DNA of 46,885 bases from Planctomycetota bacterium (lineage in GTDB: Bacteria > Planctomycetota > Planctomycetia > Planctomycetales > Planctomycetaceae): NCBI GenBank assembly GCA_027624335.1, contig JAQBWV010000017.1:1-46885 (forward strand). Direction: 5' to 3'. Of the stretch, positions 34,948-44,243 are shown in pieces. Position numbers and translations under genes: made by a program. Within the stretch, counting starts at the first letter, position 1. Each line of letters begins with the position of its first letter. The notes under the pieces were generated by a model. It was not told the origin of the DNA, searched no databases, and worked only from the letters and a program-made list of their open reading frames with translations.

Positions 34948-37761
34948 ATGGCAATTCGACGTGCGAACTCCGTTCGTTTCACTGAGATACTTCTGCTGGC
35001 AGGTCTGACTGTATTCCTTGCAGCGGAATGGGCTCGCGGTGACGAATCTGCGGAACTCAGCCAGGCAACGGAACATCTGCAGAAAGGTCGGTACGACGAA
35101 GCAGAGGAGTCGTTCACGCTCATTCTGGCCAGTGACGTTGAAACAGAGAAAACTCGCGCGACGATCGGGCTCAGTCGAGCATTGGAAGCTCAGGGCGAAT
35201 ACCCAGCAGCGATTCAACGTCTGGCAAAACTGAGTCAGCCGTCCGCTTACGTACTGGCTCGAACGGCGCAGCTTCAGTTCCTGATCGGTCGCCTGGAAGA
35301 ATCCGCCGCTTCCTGTGAAGCCGCCCTGAAGGCGGATGCCGATCAGCCTTTGGCGCACATGATCCTCGCCCGACTGTATGCCGACGCGGGTGAGCTGAAA
35401 CAGGCAGGCGACGAGTTTCGCTGGTTCGTGCGTTTCTACAATCGCAAACAGCCGAAAGATGCCGAGACGCTGCTGCTCGTTGCCGAAGGTGCTGGCGAAT
35501 ACGCTCGCTGGAACAGTGTTTCGAGCATCTTCAACTTCATCATCAACACGCTTTGCGTCGACGCGTTGAAAGACGACCCGTCGTCCTGGCAGACGCATTT
35601 CGCTTCGGGATCTCTGTTGCTGGAAAAGTACAACTCGGCCCAGGCGCTGCCAGACCTGAAGAAAGCTCTGGAGATTAACCCGCGTGCCGTCAGCGTAATC
35701 GTGGCGCTCGGAGAAGCCTCGCTGCAAAAGCACGATCTCGATTCGACAGAGATGTTCACTGGGCAGGCCCTCAAGGTTCAAAGTAACTTCGCTCCCGCGC
35801 TGCGACTGCAGGCCGATCTGGCACTGACAAGAGACCAGCCGCTGGTTGCTCTGAAGGCTTTGCAGAAGGCCACTCAAACGAACCCGGTTGACCCGAAAAC
35901 GCTGGGACGCCTCGCCGCAACGTATTACCTGCTGGACACTCAGGCCGACGACGGCGACGACGACCGACTCAACCTGTTGCTGGCGAATCTCGACGCGATC
36001 CAGGAAGTGACTCCGGAACAGCCCACGCGGCTGGAACAACTGGTGATTCAGGTCGCTGAGCGGAATTCCAGACCAGGTTCGTTTCTGAACGCCTTCGCGA
36101 ACGGACTCGAAACCAGACGCAAATACCCGATGGCCGAGAAGCTGTATCAGCACGCGATTCGAGTCATGCCACAGCTATCGGAGCCAAAGACTTCACTCGG
36201 CATGCTCTACATGCAGACCGGTCGTTCGGACCAGGCGAAACCGCTGCTCGACGAAGCCTTTCAGGCAGACCCGTACCATGTTCGAGTCAGCAATATGCGG
36301 AAAGTGCTCGGCGTGCTCAGCACTTACGAAACCATCACGACCGAGCATTTCGTCATTCGAGTCGACTCGCAGGCTGACAGAATTCTCGGGGAATACATGG
36401 CCGAGTATCTGGAAGAAGTGTACGACGAGTTAGTCGACCTTTACGGCTATGAGCCGCCGCAGAGGAGTTCCTTTGAGATCTACAACAACGCGAAAGGACT
36501 TTCGGCACATCAATGGTTCAGTGCCAGAATGGTCGGCCTGCCGTGGATTCAAACGATAGGCGCGTCGACGGGGATGATGGTCGCGCTGGCGTCTCCGACG
36601 GCGTCGCCTCAGCCTTATAACTGGGCACGCGTGGTGAAACACGAATTTGTCCACGTACTCACATTGCAGCAGACGCGTTTCAATATTCCGCACTGGTTCA
36701 CTGAAGCGCTGGCCGTCACCAGTGAAGATATCTCGCGTCCGGCCGAGTGGAACAGAATGCTGCTCGATCGAGTTCCGCGCGGGGAACTGTGGAGTCTCGA
36801 CGAACTGACCGCCGTGTTCGTGCGCCCGGAAACGCCGGCAGACTGGCAGTTCGCGTACTGTCAGAGTCGCCTCTACGCTCAATATATGATCGAAAACTTC
36901 GGCAGGGACAGGATCGGCAAAATGCTGGAACTGTACCGCAGGAATGTCCGCACGAACGAAGCGATTCCTCAGGTCTTCGAGATGTCTGTGGAAGAGTTCG
37001 ACTCAGGCTATCGTGACTTCCTGAAACGGATCGTGCAGGACGAACTCAGTGGTTCAGTCGTTGTTGCTCCGAAGTCAATCGCCGATCTCGAAAGAGACTT
37101 CAACGCTGATCCCGAGAACCCGACGACCATGGCGGCATTTGCCGACGCACTGATCACCGCCAAACGCCGTCGTCAGGCCCGGGAACTGGCGGAAAGGGCT
37201 CTCGAAAAGAACCCTCGCGAGCCACTGGCTGCCGTCGTTCTGGCGGAACTGGATCTGCTGGCCAGCGACCTGGACGGCGCTGCCGCTTTTCTCGAAGCGG
37301 CGTTTGACGGGCAGCAGCCGAACGCTCGCCTGCTGGGACTGCTCGCCCGAATTCGACTGATGCAGGCTCAGCCCAAAGAGGCAGCGAGGCTGTACGAAAT
37401 CGGTCGGACGAAATTCAGGATCGATCAGTCCTACTTTCCGCAATCGGGCGAGTGGCTCAAAGGTCTGGCCGCGGCCTATGTTCAGCTTGGTGAAAACGGC
37501 AAGTTGAAACACGTGCTGGAAGCGATCGCACGTCTGGATGGCGATAATCCCGTCGTGCGACGAAAGCTGGCACAGCTGGCAGCAGACAAAGGTGACGTTG
37601 TCGAAGCTGGTCGCTGGGCAACGGAAGCTTTACACATCGACGTGACCGATCCGGAAACGCATCAGATTCTGGCGAAATTCCATGACCACGAGGGGCGTTC
37701 TAAAAAAGCGGCGAGAGAACGCGAAATCGCCAGCGAATTGGAAGCAGCCCCCACTGAGTAA
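34948..37761 (+). CDS. TPR-repeat protein with peptidase MA-like domain
   Basis: A 937-residue exported protein (signal peptide after MAIRRANSVRF; the longer open frame from 34816 is not supported by export logic). Residues about 35-450 are tetratricopeptide repeats (LQKGRYDEAEESFTLIL; ALPDLKKALEINPRAVSVIV; AEKLYQHAIRVMPQLSEPK). Residues about 470-710 are a metallopeptidase MA-like domain with HEFVH (565-569) and downstream Glu586 in HWFTEALAV, a gluzincin pattern. More TPR repeats end the protein. A zinc peptidase with scaffold repeats is the natural reading; the substrate is unknown. It is divergent from the WD40-cytochrome gene. Confidence 0.88.
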   Translation: MAIRRANSVRFTEILLLAGLTVFLAAEWARGDESAELSQATEHLQKGRYDEAEESFTLILASDVETEKTRATIGLSRALEAQGEYPAAIQRLAKLSQPSAYVLARTAQLQFLIGRLEESAASCEAALKADADQPLAHMILARLYADAGELKQAGDEFRWFVRFYNRKQPKDAETLLLVAEGAGEYARWNSVSSIFNFIINTLCVDALKDDPSSWQTHFASGSLLLEKYNSAQALPDLKKALEINPRAVSVIVALGEASLQKHDLDSTEMFTGQALKVQSNFAPALRLQADLALTRDQPLVALKALQKATQTNPVDPKTLGRLAATYYLLDTQADDGDDDRLNLLLANLDAIQEVTPEQPTRLEQLVIQVAERNSRPGSFLNAFANGLETRRKYPMAEKLYQHAIRVMPQLSEPKTSLGMLYMQTGRSDQAKPLLDEAFQADPYHVRVSNMRKVLGVLSTYETITTEHFVIRVDSQADRILGEYMAEYLEEVYDELVDLYGYEPPQRSSFEIYNNAKGLSAHQWFSARMVGLPWIQTIGASTGMMVALASPTASPQPYNWARVVKHEFVHVLTLQQTRFNIPHWFTEALAVTSEDISRPAEWNRMLLDRVPRGELWSLDELTAVFVRPETPADWQFAYCQSRLYAQYMIENFGRDRIGKMLELYRRNVRTNEAIPQVFEMSVEEFDSGYRDFLKRIVQDELSGSVVVAPKSIADLERDFNADPENPTTMAAFADALITAKRRRQARELAERALEKNPREPLAAVVLAELDLLASDLDGAAAFLEAAFDGQQPNARLLGLLARIRLMQAQPKEAARLYEIGRTKFRIDQSYFPQSGEWLKGLAAAYVQLGENGKLKHVLEAIARLDGDNPVVRRKLAQLAADKGDVVEAGRWATEALHIDVTDPETHQILAKFHDHEGRSKKAAREREIASELEAAPTE

Positions 37762-37958
37762 TCAAACTCGTTTCCGGAATTTCGCCTGTTGTCTGGCTCA
37801 GGCACGATCGATATGAAAGAGTAGTTGAGGAAAACCAGCCGATATTGCGTCGCACTGTGTCAACAATGGATTCGGCTAACGTATCCGAATTCGGTTAGGG
37901 TCACTGAAGAACTTGCGTCGCTCCCCACGACTACTGCAGATTGATTGGAAACCCGGCC

Positions 37959-39353
37959 ATGCTCAGTGTTGGCGATTTCAGCAGACCTTTCGGCAGACGC
38001 GAGTTTCTTCGCATTGGCGGGCTCGGGCTTGGCGGACTCTCGCTGGCTGATCTCATCGGAACCGGCTCGCTCGCCGCAGGCGGCAACCCCTTGACAACCG
38101 GTCGTTCGGTCGTGTTCCTGTTCATGCATGGCGGACCTAGCCAGATCGAGACGTTCGATCCAAAAATGGAAGCCCCGACCGAGATCCGCAGCGCGACTGG
38201 TGAACTTTCCACCGTGATTCCTGGAATCACGTTCGGCGGGACCATGCCGCAACTGGCAAAGCGTGCCGATAAATTTTCCATCGTCCGCTCGTTCCAGACG
38301 GGAGACAGTCGACACGACATTAAACCAATCGTCGGCAAGGACTCCTTCGACGCGAACATCGGAACGATTTATTCGCGGATCGCCGGAACCAATCGCGTTG
38401 ACACTGGCATGCCGACAAACGTCGCTTTGTTTCCGAAAGCGGTGGACGACTCGACGATGACTCGAATTTCAAACTTCGGGAAGTTCGAATCCGTCGGCAA
38501 CTTCGGCAGCGTCTACGCTCCGTTCATTCCGGGTTCTGATGGGCAGGCTCAAGACAACCTCAAGTTGCATCTACCACTTGAACGGTTGGGTGATCGCCGA
38601 ACTCTGTTGTCGGGTCTTGACGAAGCCAAATGGTCGTTTGAGAACGCTGGTCAGACGGGCGGGATTGAGAAAGTTCGCGAACAGGCATTCTCAACAATCC
38701 TTGGCGGTGTGGCTGATGCCTTCGATCTGTCGAAAGAAGACCCCGCGACCGTTGCCCGTTACGACACGGCACCACTGATGCGACCATCGGCCATCAGCCG
38801 ACACTGGAAGAATTACGAACGATACGTCGACAACGGCAAGTCACTCGGCAAGCTGATGCTGCTGGCTCGCCGGTTGTGCGAAGCGGGGACCGGCTTCGTT
38901 ACCGTCACCACGAATTTCGTCTGGGATATGCACTCCGACGTGAACAACGCCGGAGTTGAAGAAGGCATGCGTTATATGGGCACGCCTTTTGATCATGCCG
39001 TATCAGCGTTTCTGGACGACGTCGAAGCTCGCGGCCTGAGCGACAAGATCCTGCTGGTCTGTTGCGGAGAGATGGGGCGCACACCTCGCATCAACGCTCG
39101 CGGCGGACGAGACCACTGGGGAAATCTATCGCCGCTGTTGCTGGCTGGAGCTGGTCTGCAAACAGGACAGGTGATCGGCCAGTCGACTCGCGATGCTGGC
39201 GAACCGCTGACAACGCCGATCCGCAACCCGAACCTGATCGCAACGATCATGCACACACTGTTTGACGTTGCAGAACTGCGCATCGCTCAGGGAGTCCCGC
39301 CGGAAGTCGCGCGAGTCTCCAGCGACTGGGAACCAATTCCCGGTCTGCTGTAG
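37959..39353 (+). CDS. DUF1501 exported protein
   Basis: A 464-residue protein with a Tat-like N-terminus (GRREFLRIGGLGLGGLSLAD). It then has the family opening SVVFLFMHGGPSQIETFDPK, PKMEAPTEIRSATGE-type loops, FSIVRSFQTGDSRHDIKP, and a C-terminal CGEMGRTPRINARGGRDHWG with the conserved GRTP motif. The fold belongs to the alkaline-phosphatase/sulfatase superfamily, but no enzyme activity is proven for the family. It is normally encoded next to a DUF1549/DUF1553 cytochrome protein, yet here none is adjacent. Start ATG 37959 is preferred over TTG 37941. Confidence 0.9.
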   Translation: MLSVGDFSRPFGRREFLRIGGLGLGGLSLADLIGTGSLAAGGNPLTTGRSVVFLFMHGGPSQIETFDPKMEAPTEIRSATGELSTVIPGITFGGTMPQLAKRADKFSIVRSFQTGDSRHDIKPIVGKDSFDANIGTIYSRIAGTNRVDTGMPTNVALFPKAVDDSTMTRISNFGKFESVGNFGSVYAPFIPGSDGQAQDNLKLHLPLERLGDRRTLLSGLDEAKWSFENAGQTGGIEKVREQAFSTILGGVADAFDLSKEDPATVARYDTAPLMRPSAISRHWKNYERYVDNGKSLGKLMLLARRLCEAGTGFVTVTTNFVWDMHSDVNNAGVEEGMRYMGTPFDHAVSAFLDDVEARGLSDKILLVCCGEMGRTPRINARGGRDHWGNLSPLLLAGAGLQTGQVIGQSTRDAGEPLTTPIRNPNLIATIMHTLFDVAELRIAQGVPPEVARVSSDWEPIPGLL

Positions 39354-39444
39354 ATCATGGTCCGCCTGACGAAGTCACCAGTCACGAACTGACGGTTTCT
39401 TCCATCTTACCGCTGTACTATCGCCACTTCCGTCGAGCACATTG

Positions 39445-40635
39445 ATGTCAGCGTCCGATCTCCCTGCGATCCTCGGCGGTATACCCCTTCGCCTCGCAGG
39501 CCCTCCCGCCTGGCCTGACGACTGGCCTGAGGTCACAGCAGCTCTGGACGCGTGCCTGCGTGATGGCTCCTGGGGAAAGTATCACGGTCCGAATTGCGCA
39601 GCGCTGGTCGACCAGCTCAACTCCTTTCACGGCACAGCGGAAACAATTCTGTGTGCCAGTGGGACAGTCGCTGTTGAACTGGCGCTGCGAGGCGTTCGAG
39701 TCGAACCCGGCGACGAAGTCATCCTCGCGGCTTACGACTTCAAAGCCAATTTTCAGAACGTGCTGACGATCGGTGCCACGCCAGTGCTGGTCGACATCGA
39801 CCCGCAAACCTGGCAGCTTGACGTCCGGCAACTCGAAGCTGCCGTCTCTGGCAAGACGAAGGCTATCATCGTCTCGCATCTGCACGGCGGCTGGGTGCCG
39901 ATGCAGCCAGTAATGGAGATCGCTGATCGTCTCGGTCTGTTGGTAATCGAGGACGCGTGCCAGGCAACAGGTGCGATCCTGGACGGTCGTCGCGCAGGCA
40001 CGGCAGGCCATGTGGGGGTGCTGAGTTTCGGCGGCAGCAAGCTCCTGACTTCCGGACGCGGAGGTGCTGTGATGACCAGCGTCCCGGAGGTCGCTCAGCG
40101 AGTCCGGCTGTTTACTCAGCGAGGCAACGAAGCGTATCCGCTGTCCGAGATGCAGGCGGCAGTCCTGCGACCGCAGCTTGACCGGCTCGATGAACGAAAC
40201 ATCGTTCGCTGGGAAAATGTCAGACAGTTAATGAGCGAACTGTCACGACGAAGTTCAAGTGCAGGCGGCTCCGTACTCCGACCAATCATCGAAGGATGCC
40301 TGACGACCGACGTCGACCGACCGGCATTCTTCAAACTCGGCCTGCAGTATGACATCGTGAATTCAGTCGGCTTGAGCCGCGAGACTTTTGCGGCAGCGAT
40401 GCGTGCAGAAGGTATCGCGATCGATCTCGGATTCCGAAGTCTGCACCGAATCCACAGCAGGCGGCGATTCCGAGCCGTTGGCGATCTGCCGAACGCCGAT
40501 CATTGCGACAATCACGTTCTGGTGCTTCACCACCCGGTTCTGCTGAACGACCCGGATTCGCTACGACAGATCAGTGACGCCGTCGACCGTGTCTACCATC
40601 ACGCAGAGGCGATCAACAAGGCGTCAGGTACGTGA
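39445..40635 (+). CDS. DegT/DnrJ/EryC1/StrS-family PLP aminotransferase
   Basis: A 396-residue cytoplasmic protein. Family landmarks are FHGTAETILCASGTVAVELAL, an LAAYDF binding segment, VIEDACQATGA and FGGSKLLTSGRGG, with the PLP lysine at Lys199. Members transaminate ketosugars, or act as cyclitol aminotransferases, for amino sugars in cell envelopes or antibiotics. The nearby kdsB suggests but does not show an envelope role. Start ATG 39445 is preferred over the TTG one codon before it. It precedes purH by about 205 bases. Confidence 0.9.
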   Translation: MSASDLPAILGGIPLRLAGPPAWPDDWPEVTAALDACLRDGSWGKYHGPNCAALVDQLNSFHGTAETILCASGTVAVELALRGVRVEPGDEVILAAYDFKANFQNVLTIGATPVLVDIDPQTWQLDVRQLEAAVSGKTKAIIVSHLHGGWVPMQPVMEIADRLGLLVIEDACQATGAILDGRRAGTAGHVGVLSFGGSKLLTSGRGGAVMTSVPEVAQRVRLFTQRGNEAYPLSEMQAAVLRPQLDRLDERNIVRWENVRQLMSELSRRSSSAGGSVLRPIIEGCLTTDVDRPAFFKLGLQYDIVNSVGLSRETFAAAMRAEGIAIDLGFRSLHRIHSRRRFRAVGDLPNADHCDNHVLVLHHPVLLNDPDSLRQISDAVDRVYHHAEAINKASGT

Positions 40636-40840
40636 TGCAACCTGCGCCGCGGGTGTGCCACTCCGACTTCGGTACGTTTCGTTCCGTTTCGCACACATGG
40701 CGACGTCGTTAACAACACTTTGCCTTCGGACTGCGGGAGGCTGCTGGAAAATCGGGGGGCGATCTGCGAGAACTCGCAGACTCCGCTGATCTGGCGGTTT
40801 TTACCAACTCGCAAGACTCCTTCTGACTGTTCAGGTTGCC

Positions 40841-42454
40841 ATGAGCGATTCATTTCCGAGGCGTGCACTCGTCAGCGTCAGTGATAAAACCGGTATTGAG
40901 CCCTTTATCAAGGGGCTCGTCGAGCTTGGTTTTCAGATCATTTCCACCGGCGGAACTCGCAAGGCGATCGAAGCTGCCGGAATCCCTGTACAGGACATCT
41001 CAAGCTACACAAATTTCCCCGAGATCATGGACGGTCGCGTCAAGACGCTGCATCCGAAGGTGCATGGAGCGATTCTCGGGCGACCGGATCTGGCCGACGA
41101 CGCGGCTGCCATCGCGGAACACGGCATCATCCCGTTCGAACTGGTCGTGGTGAACCTGTACCCGTTCGAGCAGACGATCGCCAGGCCCGACGTCACCGTC
41201 GCGGAAGCGATTGAGAATATCGACATCGGCGGCCCGAGCATGGTGCGTTCGGCGGCGAAGAATCACGCGTATGTCGGCATTGTCAGTTCACCGTCGCAAT
41301 ATGGGCGGGTGCTGGAATCGCTGCAGGGTGCCGGGAAACTCGACGACGCGTTTCGCCGTGAGCTGACGGCGGCGGCGTTTGAAATGACCGCTCGTTACGA
41401 CCGGGCCATCGCCGACTACATGCACAATCTGGTCGCCCGCGAAGCGGCGTCAACTGATGAGAATGACTCGCCAGAGAATCTGGTCGATTTCCCGCAGACG
41501 CTCGCTCTGACGTTCGAGAAAAGATCGCCGCTGCGATACGGCGAGAACCCCCATCAGCGCGCGGCGTTTTACGTCGAGCCCGCATTTGCGGAATCGTCTC
41601 TGGCGGCGGCAGAGCAGCTCAACGGCAAGGAATTGTCGTACAACAACCTGCTGGACCTCGACGCGGCTGTCGCGATCGTGCGTGATTTCGAAGAGCCGGC
41701 AGCGGCGGTACTCAAGCACAACAACCCGTGTGGATGTGCCATCGCCGCAACGCTCGCTGAAGCGTTTCAGAATGCTTACGAAGGTGACCCGGTCAGCGCT
41801 TTCGGATCGATCATCAGCTTCAATCGAGAAGTCGATCTGGCCACGGCCGAACTGCTTTGCGAACCGGGCCGGTTTGTCGAGGCGATCATCTGCCCTGGAT
41901 ATTCGGACGAAGCGTTCGAAGCGTTAACGACTCGCCCGAAATGGAAAAAGAACGTTCGCCTGTTGAAACTGCCGGGAATGTGCAGCTCGTCCGGCACAAC
42001 TCAGGAGTTTCGACGCGTGTTCGGCGGACTGCTCATTCAGGATCGCGACGACCAGGCGGATCCCCAGGATGACTGGAACGTCGTCACCGAACGGAAGCCA
42101 ACCGACGAGGAACTCCGCGATCTGAAATTCGGCTGGCAGGTTTGCCGACACGTGAAGTCCAACGCGATTCTCTACGCAAAGAATGGAATGGCCGTCGGAG
42201 TCGGAGCCGGTCAAATGAGCCGCCTTGATTCCGCTGAGATCGCCGCTCGCAAGTCGGGTGACCGCAGCCAGGGTGGAATCGTTGCATCAGACGCCTTCTT
42301 CCCGTTTCGAGACGGCATCGACGAAGCTACCAAAGCCGGCATCACCGCGGCGATTCAGCCGGGCGGCTCAGTCAAAGATGAAGAAGTCATTGCTGCGTGT
42401 AACGAGCACGGAATGGCGATGATCTTCACTGGACGCCGCCACTTCAAACACTAA
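40841..42454 (+). CDS. purH: Bifunctional AICAR transformylase/IMP cyclohydrolase PurH
   Basis: A 537-residue enzyme of the last two purine biosynthesis steps: AICAR formylation, then cyclisation to IMP. The N-terminal MGS-like cyclohydrolase part (residues about 1-200) has SVSDKTGIEPFIKGL, STGGTRKAIE and ISSYTNFPEIMDGRVKTLHP. The C-terminal transformylase part has ERSPLRYGENPHQ-like KRSPLRYGENPHQR, VLKHNNPCGCAIA and KSNAILYAKNGMAVGVGAGQ. The length and all landmark motifs are normal. No riboswitch was recognised in the 205-base leader. Confidence 0.98.
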   Translation: MSDSFPRRALVSVSDKTGIEPFIKGLVELGFQIISTGGTRKAIEAAGIPVQDISSYTNFPEIMDGRVKTLHPKVHGAILGRPDLADDAAAIAEHGIIPFELVVVNLYPFEQTIARPDVTVAEAIENIDIGGPSMVRSAAKNHAYVGIVSSPSQYGRVLESLQGAGKLDDAFRRELTAAAFEMTARYDRAIADYMHNLVAREAASTDENDSPENLVDFPQTLALTFEKRSPLRYGENPHQRAAFYVEPAFAESSLAAAEQLNGKELSYNNLLDLDAAVAIVRDFEEPAAAVLKHNNPCGCAIAATLAEAFQNAYEGDPVSAFGSIISFNREVDLATAELLCEPGRFVEAIICPGYSDEAFEALTTRPKWKKNVRLLKLPGMCSSSGTTQEFRRVFGGLLIQDRDDQADPQDDWNVVTERKPTDEELRDLKFGWQVCRHVKSNAILYAKNGMAVGVGAGQMSRLDSAEIAARKSGDRSQGGIVASDAFFPFRDGIDEATKAGITAAIQPGGSVKDEEVIAACNEHGMAMIFTGRRHFKH

Positions 42455-42530
42455 TGAGGCGGTGGGCGGAATCGCTTCTACCTGAGTTATCAAACTCCAC
42501 CTGTTTCGGCGTGTAATCAGATCGTTCGAA

Positions 42531-43217
42531 ATGACCTCAAGACTTCCTGTTCGTCCCATTCGTGCCGTTGCATTTGACCTTGACGGTTTGATTTTCAACA
42601 CGGAACACGTTTTCGCAATCGCCGCCGCGCAGTTGTTCGAAAACCGCAATCTGGTGATGCCTGAAGATCTGATCCGACGCATGATGGGGCGTCGTCCGCC
42701 GGAAGGCATGTGGATCCTGAAGGAAGCACTCGGCACGGATGATTCCGTGGAGAACGTGCAGGAAGAATGCAGTGAGCGATTTCTGGGATTGCTGGATCTG
42801 CACCTGGAGCCGATGCCCGGCGTCTTCGAACTGTTCACCCAACTTGAAGAGCTTGGATTGCCGAAGGCTGTGGCGACGTCGTCACCGCTGCGGTTTCTCG
42901 ACAATCTGATGGGGCGATTCGACGGTCTGTTCGAGCGGTTCCAGTTCGCACTGACGGCCGAGAATGTCGAACAGGGAAAACCGAATCCCGAGATCTATCT
43001 CAAGGCAGCTGCAAAGCTGAATGTGAATCCCGATGAGATGCTCGTCTTCGAAGACAGCGAAGCGGGTACGAACGCGGCTGCCGCAGCCGGAGCGTTCGTC
43101 GTATCGGTTCCTCATGAGCACAGTCGATATCACGACTTCTCCAACGCCTGTCGGATCGCGGACACTCTGCGTGACCCGTTGATCGCCGACGTCCTGCGAG
43201 TCGCCAGTCCTGCCTGA
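42531..43217 (+). CDS. HAD-superfamily hydrolase (phosphoglycolate phosphatase/phosphoglucomutase-like)
   Basis: A 228-residue cytoplasmic protein. Motif I is FDLDGLIFNTE with nucleophile Asp16 and acid Asp18; the usual Asp-Ser after it is Asn-Thr. Motif II lies around AVATSSPLR. A Lys in EQGKPNPEIYLKAA is motif III, and the acidic pair is in VFEDSEAGTNAAAAAG. It is a subfamily I member with a helical cap, similar to sugar-phosphate phosphatases and beta-phosphoglucomutases; the substrate is unknown. It lies between purH and the isoprenoid synthase on the same strand. Confidence 0.9.
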   Translation: MTSRLPVRPIRAVAFDLDGLIFNTEHVFAIAAAQLFENRNLVMPEDLIRRMMGRRPPEGMWILKEALGTDDSVENVQEECSERFLGLLDLHLEPMPGVFELFTQLEELGLPKAVATSSPLRFLDNLMGRFDGLFERFQFALTAENVEQGKPNPEIYLKAAAKLNVNPDEMLVFEDSEAGTNAAAAAGAFVVSVPHEHSRYHDFSNACRIADTLRDPLIADVLRVASPA

Positions 43218-43262
43218 TGTCGGGACGACGGAACTCAAACAACTTCCCGGAGTCGCCCGCCG

Positions 43263-44231
43263 ATGTCCGACACTCTCGCCGACTCTTATGCGTGCTGTCA
43301 GAAGCTTGCACGCCGGACGGCGAAAAATTTTTATTACTCGTTCACCGGGTTGCCTCGTCAGCAGTTTCAATCCATGTGCGTTCTGTATTCGTACATGCGG
43401 CTGTGTGACGACATCGGCGATGACGAGTCCGTACCGCTGGACGTTCGAGCTGATCGACTTACCAGGTGGGAAGCCGCGACTCGATCGGCGCTGACCGGTC
43501 AGCAACTGCCGGATCACGACTTCGGCACTGGCCGTGATGAATTCCGATCGGTATTCCCCGCGCTGGTCGACATGACACAGCGATACCGCATTCCGACCGA
43601 ATGTTTCCTGGACGTTATCAGCGGCGTGCGCATGGATCTGAATGCTGCCGCGGTGGGGCATTCTTCTGACAACACGACGGTCGCGAGTTCAACGGTCGCG
43701 AATTTGAACCTGACGTGCCAGTTCGAAACGTTCGACGAACTCGCGGACTACTGCTTCCATGTCGCAGGCGTTGTCGGCGTTTGCTGCATTCACATCTGGG
43801 GATTCAACGATCCGGCTGCGTTAAAATCAGCTGCTGACTGCGGGTTGGCTTTCCAGCTGACAAACATTCTGCGCGACCTGGGCGAGGACGCCGACAACGG
43901 ACGTGTGTACCTGCCGGCTGAAGACCTCTCGCGGTTTGAGATGACTACGACCGACATTCGGAACCGAGTCATGGACGAGCGGTTTCACAATCTGATGACG
44001 TTTCAGGTCGGACGTGCGGAGACTTACTACGCCAGAGCTCACGACCTGTTCCAATGGCTTGAGCCACCCGGTCGACCGATTCTTAAGGCGATGCTCAAGA
44101 TCTATGGCGGACTGCTCAAGGAAATTTCAAACCGCAAGTTCGACGTCTACAGCCGCCGAGTCAGCCTTCCCATCTGGCGAAAGCTGCTGATCTCTGCCGA
44201 TGCGGCATTCAGCAGACGGTTCGGCAGGTAA
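43263..44231 (+). CDS. Squalene/phytoene synthase family protein (HpnC/HpnD-like)
   Basis: A 322-residue head-to-head isoprenoid synthase. The first Asp-rich motif is RLCDDIGDDES at about residue 48, and the second is NILRDLGEDADNGRVYLP. The family helix pieces FYYSFTGLP, YCFHVAGVVGVCCIHIWGF and AMLKIYGGLLKEI are clear. These enzymes make presqualene diphosphate, squalene or phytoene from farnesyl or geranylgeranyl diphosphate, and in planctomycetes usually feed hopanoid or carotenoid synthesis. An Ala/Ser/Thr/Asn-rich insertion of about 23 residues separates MDL from FETFDEL; it contains a direct DNA repeat. The gene converges with pyrG across 12 bases. Confidence 0.9.
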   Translation: MSDTLADSYACCQKLARRTAKNFYYSFTGLPRQQFQSMCVLYSYMRLCDDIGDDESVPLDVRADRLTRWEAATRSALTGQQLPDHDFGTGRDEFRSVFPALVDMTQRYRIPTECFLDVISGVRMDLNAAAVGHSSDNTTVASSTVANLNLTCQFETFDELADYCFHVAGVVGVCCIHIWGFNDPAALKSAADCGLAFQLTNILRDLGEDADNGRVYLPAEDLSRFEMTTTDIRNRVMDERFHNLMTFQVGRAETYYARAHDLFQWLEPPGRPILKAMLKIYGGLLKEISNRKFDVYSRRVSLPIWRKLLISADAAFSRRFGR

Positions 44232-44243
44232 AGCGCCGCATCA

